A program made the position numbers and the translations under genes. From assembly GCA_964428185.1 (NCBI GenBank), contig CAYRXH010000049.1, positions 1 through 19,136 on the forward strand: a DNA stretch of 19,136 nt. Reading direction: 5' to 3'. The first letter of the stretch is position 1. Each line of letters begins with the position of its first letter. Origin of the DNA: CAYMAZ01 sp964428185 (lineage in GTDB: Bacteria > Bacteroidota > Bacteroidia > Bacteroidales > DTU049). A model generated the notes under the pieces. That model did not search any database and had not been told where the DNA came from. It saw only the letters and a list, made by a program, of their open reading frames with translations. Shown in pieces: positions 15,177 through 19,136 of this stretch.

Positions 15177-16178
15177 ATGGAAACAATAAAAATTGGTATC
15201 AATGGGTTTGGCCGGATTGGCCGACTGGTTTTTCGTGCTGCTGTTCAGCGTGATGATATTGAAGTGGTGGCAATCAATGATCTTGTAGATCCTGATTATC
15301 TGGCGTATATGCTCAAATATGATTCAATCCACGGTCAGTTTCGCGGAGAAATTCAGGTTGAAGGAAGTACTCTTATTGTCAATGGCAAAAGAATCAGAAT
15401 CACTGCAGAGAAAGAACCTGCCAACCTGAAATGGAATGAAGCAGGTGCCGAATACGTGGTTGAGTCCACCGGATTGTTTACAACTACTGAAAAGTGTAAT
15501 GCCCATCTTTCTGCAGGTGCCAAAAGAGTAATCATTTCTGCTCCCGCAAAGGACGATACTCCCATGTTTGTGATGGGAGTAAATCACATGAAATATAGCG
15601 GAGAAGCCGTTGTTTCAAATGCTTCCTGCACAACCAACTGCCTGGCTCCAATTGCCAAAGTGATTCATGATCATTTCGGCATCGCAGAAGGACTAATGAC
15701 AACTGTTCATTCAACCACAGCAACACAGAAAACTGTTGATGGACCTTCAGCCAAGGATTGGAGAGGAGGAAGAGCTGCTTCGGGAAACATTATACCTTCA
15801 TCCACAGGCGCAGCAAAAGCAGTGACAAAAGTTATTCCCGAACTCAAAGGAAAACTGACAGGTATGGCTTTCAGGGTGCCTACTCTGAATGTGTCTGTTG
15901 TAGATTTAACAGTAAAACTTGAAAAAGAAACAACTTATGATGAGATTAAGGATGTTTTAAAAAAGGCTTCTCAGAATGAGTTGAAAGGAATTATGGGATA
16001 CACGGATGAAGCAGTTGTTTCTTCAGATTTTATCGGTGATCCCAGAACATCAATTTTTGATGCTGAAGCAGGAATTATGCTGAACCCTTCTTTTGTGAAA
16101 CTTGTGGCATGGTATGATAATGAATGGGGCTATTCATGCAAGATACTGGATATGATTCAACACATGAACAAAGTGTAG
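15177..16178 (+). CDS. gap: Glyceraldehyde-3-phosphate dehydrogenase, type I, NAD-dependent
   Basis: 333 residues, full length. It oxidises glyceraldehyde 3-phosphate to 1,3-bisphosphoglycerate in cytosolic glycolysis. The N-terminal Rossmann fold begins IGINGFGRIGRLVFRAA (6-22). VAIND places Asp35 at the end of the second strand, indicating preference for NAD over NADP. The active site SNASCTTNCLAP (147-158) contains the nucleophile Cys151, and the catalytic base is His178 in TTVHSTTATQ. DGPSAKDWRGGRAASGNIIP and AWYDNEWGYS complete the signature of the glycolytic GapA type. It has its own -7 box upstream and is followed by an intrinsic terminator 18 bases after the stop, so it looks monocistronic. 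Nothing unusual was seen. Confidence 0.97.
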   Translation: METIKIGINGFGRIGRLVFRAAVQRDDIEVVAINDLVDPDYLAYMLKYDSIHGQFRGEIQVEGSTLIVNGKRIRITAEKEPANLKWNEAGAEYVVESTGLFTTTEKCNAHLSAGAKRVIISAPAKDDTPMFVMGVNHMKYSGEAVVSNASCTTNCLAPIAKVIHDHFGIAEGLMTTVHSTTATQKTVDGPSAKDWRGGRAASGNIIPSSTGAAKAVTKVIPELKGKLTGMAFRVPTLNVSVVDLTVKLEKETTYDEIKDVLKKASQNELKGIMGYTDEAVVSSDFIGDPRTSIFDAEAGIMLNPSFVKLVAWYDNEWGYSCKILDMIQHMNKV

Positions 16179-16196
16179 GTTATCAACCAGCTACAT

Positions 16197-16236
16197 ACAG
16201 AAATCAGATCATTGAATTTGGTTTCTGTTTTTTTTA
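16197..16236 (+). terminator. Intrinsic terminator of gap
   Basis: ACAGAAATCAGAT (16197-16209) pairs with ATTTGGTTTCTGT (16216-16228) around the 6-base loop CATTGA, giving a 13-pair stem with two G-U pairs. A run of T follows to 16235. The hairpin begins 18 bases after the gap stop codon. Confidence 0.75.
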
Positions 16237-16315
16237 CATCAAATTTTTTACATTTCAAAACAGTCTAAATTAGAAAATTGTTTGTGTATTATAAAGTCAC
16301 TTTAAACGACAAGAT

Positions 16316-16745
16316 ATGAAAAGAATACGATAAATTGGAATTTAAATTTCCAGAATTTTTTTATATTATCGTCCTGTGATGATAGCAGTTCTAAAGATCA
16401 AAATCAGGCAGAAAATATGAATTCAATAGTACGGGATGGAAGATTAGCCTATTTAAAGGCATCTGACAAACGAGACCAATCATTTTACAGGATATGATTT
16501 TACTATTTCCTCAAATGGTACAGTCACTGCGATCAAGAATACTTCATCAATCAGTGGAACATGGGGTGTTACTTTAAGAAGTAGCAGCAGCAAGAATAAT
16601 TTAAATTTTGGCTCTGATGAGCCATTTGAGTAGATGAATGATGATTGGGATATTTTGGAAAATTCAGCATCGGAAATTCAGTTAAAGGATGTGAGTGGAG
16701 TAGAATGAACAACAGAGTTATTGAATTACATGAAGAAATTTTTAA
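16316..16745 (+). pseudogene. Decayed small lipoprotein gene
   Basis: Protein fragments can be read across frames but no frame is continuous. The ATG at 16316 is followed at once by stops. A second frame gives SCDDSSSKDQNQAENMNSIV from a Cys codon at 16375-16377, which looks like a mature lipoprotein start. After a shift, NHFTGYDFTISSNGTVTAIK runs on to SSISGTWGVTLRSSSSKNNL and NFGSDEPFE, then TAG, MNDDWDILENSASEIQLKDV and SGVE, then TGA, TTELLNYMKKF. The pattern GYxFTF-x-NGTVTA, SGTW-V, NDDWDI-E, I-L-DVSG recurs in short Bacteroidota lipoproteins of unknown function that I recognise only by eye. At least one frameshift and two internal nonsense codons (FE-stop-MNDDWD and VE-stop-TTE) are clear, besides the broken signal region. 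It ends in the shared hairpin at 16744-16783. Confidence 0.75.
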
Positions 16746-16783
16746 AAAAAAAGAGTGGTTTTTAAGTAACCACCCTTTTTTTT
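16744..16783. terminator. Bidirectional hairpin terminator
   Basis: GTGGTT (16755-16760) pairs with AACCAC (16768-16773) around a 7-base loop. The stem is extended by a run of nine A on the left (16744-16752) and of eight T on the right (16776-16783), with one mismatch. It is therefore a U-tailed terminator on both strands. On the minus strand it lies directly after the metallopeptidase stop at 16785-16787; on the plus strand it closes the lipoprotein remnant. Confidence 0.75.
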
Positions 16784-16784
16784 A

Positions 16785-18839
16785 TTATAAAAAGTTTGTT
16801 TCCAACTTTACGGCCTTGCCTGCTGCTTTCAGAATAAATGAATTTGATAGTGAGTTGCCTGTATTCTTTTTCATCCAGACATCAGGTGTAAGATTTCCGC
16901 TTGAAAAAATTCTGAGAATTTCGTGGCCGAAGGGTTTACCTTTGACGGCTTCTTCGATCTGAAATTCCACCAGATGACCAATTGGGTATGCAGAAAGATA
17001 CAGCGGATAGTCTATCATGTGGCTGTAAATGGCCAGAATTTCCTGGTCTTTGACACCTCCGAAAACATCAGCATAGTATTTGTTCCAGACATCTTTGGCA
17101 ATATTGACAGTTGCTTCTCTGATTTCGGATGGTGTTGCTGTGGGGTTTTCATACAGCCATTTCCATAAGTTCATATCAACAAGAGAAACACCCATGATTT
17201 CATATAGTGACCACGCAAGATCAAGAGCTTCGAGATGTTCATCGGCTCTTTTCATTCCGAGGATGGTCATATCACGCTTCTGGAACATAAAGGCAAGGGC
17301 TTCTGTAAAAGCAGTGTTGGGAACACCGTTGATGAAATAATACTTCACATTGTGAAGAGTAATTGTTTGTTCAACATTGTGACCAAGTTCATGCATTGCG
17401 ATGTTGAACCCTTTATAGTCCATCCCTGTTTCAGTGGCTCTTGTTCTGAGGCGTGCATAATCTTGTTTCATGGCAGCACCCCACGCGTGGCCTGCTCCTC
17501 TGGCCGGATCAACCCGAATCTGAGATGCAATGAATTCGGCTGCTTCCTTGGGAAATTCCAGTTTCAGAAGAATATTCAATATCCCTTTCTCAAAAGCTTC
17601 AACACCGGGATATTTTGCCATAACCAGTTTGTCAAGGTCACTTTCTGAAGTTTCACTTCTGGATTTAAAACCATCATACCAGATGTCGAAAGGTTCCAGA
17701 GGTCGTCCAAGGCGTGTGCTGATGAGCGAACCGATCTCTCTTATTTCAGGTGCAGATACAAAATCTATAAACAGCTTTTCAACCTGCTCCTGTGGCATCT
17801 GCATCTCACCTTCAAATTTCCTTTCAATATATGTAGGGTAGTAGGGATAATATGGATCCTGATTTTTTACAGCAAGAAAATTTTTGCGGAGATGGTCATA
17901 TCTGATATCATTCTCGCGGATCACTTCCTCTTGTTTGCCGTCTTTGGTGAGGGTATTTGTATATGGATTCCAGAGATATTCATTGTTGTTGATAACCTGA
18001 GATGGTATTTCCTGATTGATGATCCGTTTCATCACCTGGTAGATGATTTTTTGTTTGTCAAGCCCGTCTGCATGGGCGTATTGCGATTTCAGTTCGTCTC
18101 GCAACCCCCAGTGTGAAATCAGTTTCAGTGTATCATTGAAATACTGAATGTTCTTGTCATCTCTCAGAAATCCCATGTAAATATTGTATCCTGAAATGTA
18201 GGCTTCTGCCTCTGTCATTATTTTTGACCGTTCAAGAGTGAGTTCGGCAGGCACACGTGAATCGTACAAGTCTCCCATTCTGGCATATGCCCATTGTAGT
18301 TCATCCCACTCCATCCCAAATGAATTTTTTTCTTCAAGTGTAAAGTGTGGAAAATTCAGCAAACTGACAAATGCTATTTTATTGGCAAAAAAGTCTTCCT
18401 CAATATGTGCAGCAGGAGAATAACTGCCGAACATCATGTCAACGGGCGTAATAGTGTCCCCGTCATCTACATGGATTGGAAATAATAAAGCGACATTCAT
18501 TTTATTGAAATGCCCGTAAAGTATTTCATAGTTCCGTTCTAGTTTTTGAAACAGAACATATAAATTATCGCCTGTGGCAAAATTATCCAGACAGAATTTG
18601 ATAAAGTCATCTTCATTGCCATCTCCTTCTTGCCAGAACATTGCAACCTGGCTGATGCCTTTTTTAATTCGTATTCTTTCGGTTTCTCCGAATTTTTCCA
18701 CCAGCTGCTGTTCAGCTAATTCAATTGTTTTTTGTGAAATTGACCCCATAGTCTCTTCTTTTTTTGATTGTTCACCTGATTTGCATGATACAAGTGTCAG
18801 AATAGCCACTGTTGCAATGCCAAGATAAAGTTTACGCAT
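16785..18839 (-). CDS. Lipoprotein zinc metallopeptidase, HExxH gluzincin (M3-like)
   Basis: 684 residues. The N-terminus is a lipoprotein signal with lipobox LVSC (16-19), so the mature protein begins at Cys19 and is anchored in the inner or outer membrane facing the periplasm or outside. The zinc site is AMHELGHNVEQ (481-491): ligands His483 and His487, catalytic Glu484. Thirty residues on, NTAFTEALAFMFQKRD (508-523) supplies Glu513 as the probable third ligand, as in gluzincins. YPIGHLVEFQ (618-627) may be the substrate-side loop that carries a Tyr and His in M3-like enzymes. The long helical N-terminal part (about 30-440) has no motif I recognise. The overall layout resembles M3-type oligopeptidases, but the sequence is not classic thimet peptidase and the family call is tentative. 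Substrate unknown. It is monocistronic, with the hairpin terminator immediately after its stop. Confidence 0.82.
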   Translation of the reverse strand: MRKLYLGIATVAILTLVSCKSGEQSKKEETMGSISQKTIELAEQQLVEKFGETERIRIKKGISQVAMFWQEGDGNEDDFIKFCLDNFATGDNLYVLFQKLERNYEILYGHFNKMNVALLFPIHVDDGDTITPVDMMFGSYSPAAHIEEDFFANKIAFVSLLNFPHFTLEEKNSFGMEWDELQWAYARMGDLYDSRVPAELTLERSKIMTEAEAYISGYNIYMGFLRDDKNIQYFNDTLKLISHWGLRDELKSQYAHADGLDKQKIIYQVMKRIINQEIPSQVINNNEYLWNPYTNTLTKDGKQEEVIRENDIRYDHLRKNFLAVKNQDPYYPYYPTYIERKFEGEMQMPQEQVEKLFIDFVSAPEIREIGSLISTRLGRPLEPFDIWYDGFKSRSETSESDLDKLVMAKYPGVEAFEKGILNILLKLEFPKEAAEFIASQIRVDPARGAGHAWGAAMKQDYARLRTRATETGMDYKGFNIAMHELGHNVEQTITLHNVKYYFINGVPNTAFTEALAFMFQKRDMTILGMKRADEHLEALDLAWSLYEIMGVSLVDMNLWKWLYENPTATPSEIREATVNIAKDVWNKYYADVFGGVKDQEILAIYSHMIDYPLYLSAYPIGHLVEFQIEEAVKGKPFGHEILRIFSSGNLTPDVWMKKNTGNSLSNSFILKAAGKAVKLETNFL

Positions 18840-18994
18840 GTTATTATGATTTGATTGTTCCTGATTGATGAACTTGCGAAAATAATAAATATTCAGATCT
18901 TGTCATCTCTGCTCTTTTAAAAACAGATCACTATTATCCGGAAAAAAACATTAAAAGTTTGAAAAGCCTTGAAAATATTGTGTTTTTAAGAATC

Positions 18995-19038
18995 TTTTAC
19001 AAGGTGGGCTTACTTTCGAAAATGGCAAACTTGTAAAA
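18995..19038. repeat. Nine-base inverted repeat in the intergenic region
   Basis: TTTTACAAG (18995-19003) and CTTGTAAAA (19030-19038) are perfect inverted copies separated by 26 bases. The spacer contains the palindrome TTTCGAAA (19014-19021). It could be an operator pair, an RNA stem-loop or chance; the sequence does not decide. Confidence 0.5.
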
Positions 19039-19116
19039 CATAAAACACTCACATTCATATAATTATGTTTTGAAAAAAAATTTTTTTTTTATCATACAAT
19101 AGTGAAAAAAATGTTG

Positions 19117-19124
19117 TATATTTG
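19117..19124 (+). promoter_or_regulatory. -7 element for a gene beyond the right edge
   Basis: TATATTTG, an exact TAnnTTTG match, is followed only by an A-rich stretch before the window ends. That resembles the leader of the other plus-strand genes here. No TTTG at the -33 distance. Confidence 0.35.
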
Positions 19125-19136
19125 AAAAAATCCTAT

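Larger units (their letters stand above)
18840..19136. other. Non-coding, AT-rich interval upstream of the metallopeptidase
   Basis: 297 bases with no convincing reading frame on either strand. It must contain the leftward promoter of the metallopeptidase gene. The nearest candidate -7 on the minus strand is TATTTTCG around 18876-18883, one mismatch from TAnnTTTG, which is weak. It also holds an inverted repeat (18995-19038), an A/T tract around 19074-19090 and a plus-strand TATATTTG near the right edge. Confidence 0.6.

Noticed and set aside
16645..16962. 105-codon plus-strand frame crossing the hairpin terminator
   Set aside because: It runs through the terminator and into the antisense of the metallopeptidase; only its beginning overlaps the lipoprotein remnant, and in a different frame.
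19072..19090. A-tract/T-tract as an intrinsic terminator
   Set aside because: No G/C-containing stem; it is a homopolymer run in an AT-rich intergenic region.
1..19136. Prophage, transposon, CRISPR or toxin-antitoxin system
   Set aside because: No transposase, integrase, terminal repeats, direct-repeat arrays or small paired toxin genes were seen on either strand.

Overview
The window reads as a chromosomal segment of a member of the Bacteroidota. Gene starts are repeatedly preceded by a TAnnTTTG -7 element (5260-5267 minus, 5400-5407, 6597-6604, 14330-14337, 15152-15159 and others) instead of a sigma70-type -10. Shine-Dalgarno sequences are mostly absent, and the gene set (DUF4199 protein plus GT2, MBOAT plus SGNH pairs, the MGRAF-type YebC) is typical of the phylum. 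The more precise lineage cannot be fixed from the sequence. No tRNA, rRNA, IS element, CRISPR array or phage gene was seen.

Layout. (1) 85-633: a strong leftward promoter pointing out of the window and a shortened DUF4199 membrane protein. (2) 637-5226: envelope glycan genes, namely a GT2 polyprenyl-phosphate-type glycosyltransferase and a GT4 enzyme on the plus strand. These converge with zero spacing on a minus-strand pair, an extended-SDR sugar nucleotide epimerase/dehydratase and a second GT4. (3) 5429-6546: gmhA (sedoheptulose-7-phosphate isomerase) followed directly by a decayed Blc-type lipocalin. (4) 6627-7340: a YebC/TACO1-family protein with a near-consensus promoter. (5) 7381-8251 minus: a decayed ATP-cone plus Mrr-like nuclease gene. 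(6) 8289-14254 minus: a four-gene operon, read as LysM/degenerate transglycosylase, SGNH protein, SGNH protein, MBOAT acyltransferase. It is most simply an envelope O-acylation module (peptidoglycan or exopolysaccharide). (7) 14350-15123: an outer-membrane beta-barrel protein transcribed divergently from that operon. (8) 15177-16236: glyceraldehyde-3-phosphate dehydrogenase with a clear intrinsic terminator. (9) 16316-16745: remnant of a small lipoprotein gene. (10) 16785-18839 minus: a large lipoprotein zinc metallopeptidase that shares a hairpin terminator with the remnant. (11) 18840-19136: non-coding, with an inverted repeat and a promoter-like box at the edge.

How it works together. Most intact genes concern the cell envelope: sugar precursors (gmhA, SDR), glycan assembly (three glycosyltransferases), glycan acylation (MBOAT and two SGNH proteins), peptidoglycan binding (LysM protein) and outer-membrane proteins. 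The most interesting signals are the acylation operon, whose first gene encodes a transglycosylase-like protein lacking its catalytic glutamate, and three independent pseudogenes with readable ancestral reading frames. I do not claim a wholly new system. The scaffold-plus-acyltransferase operon is the best candidate for something not well described.
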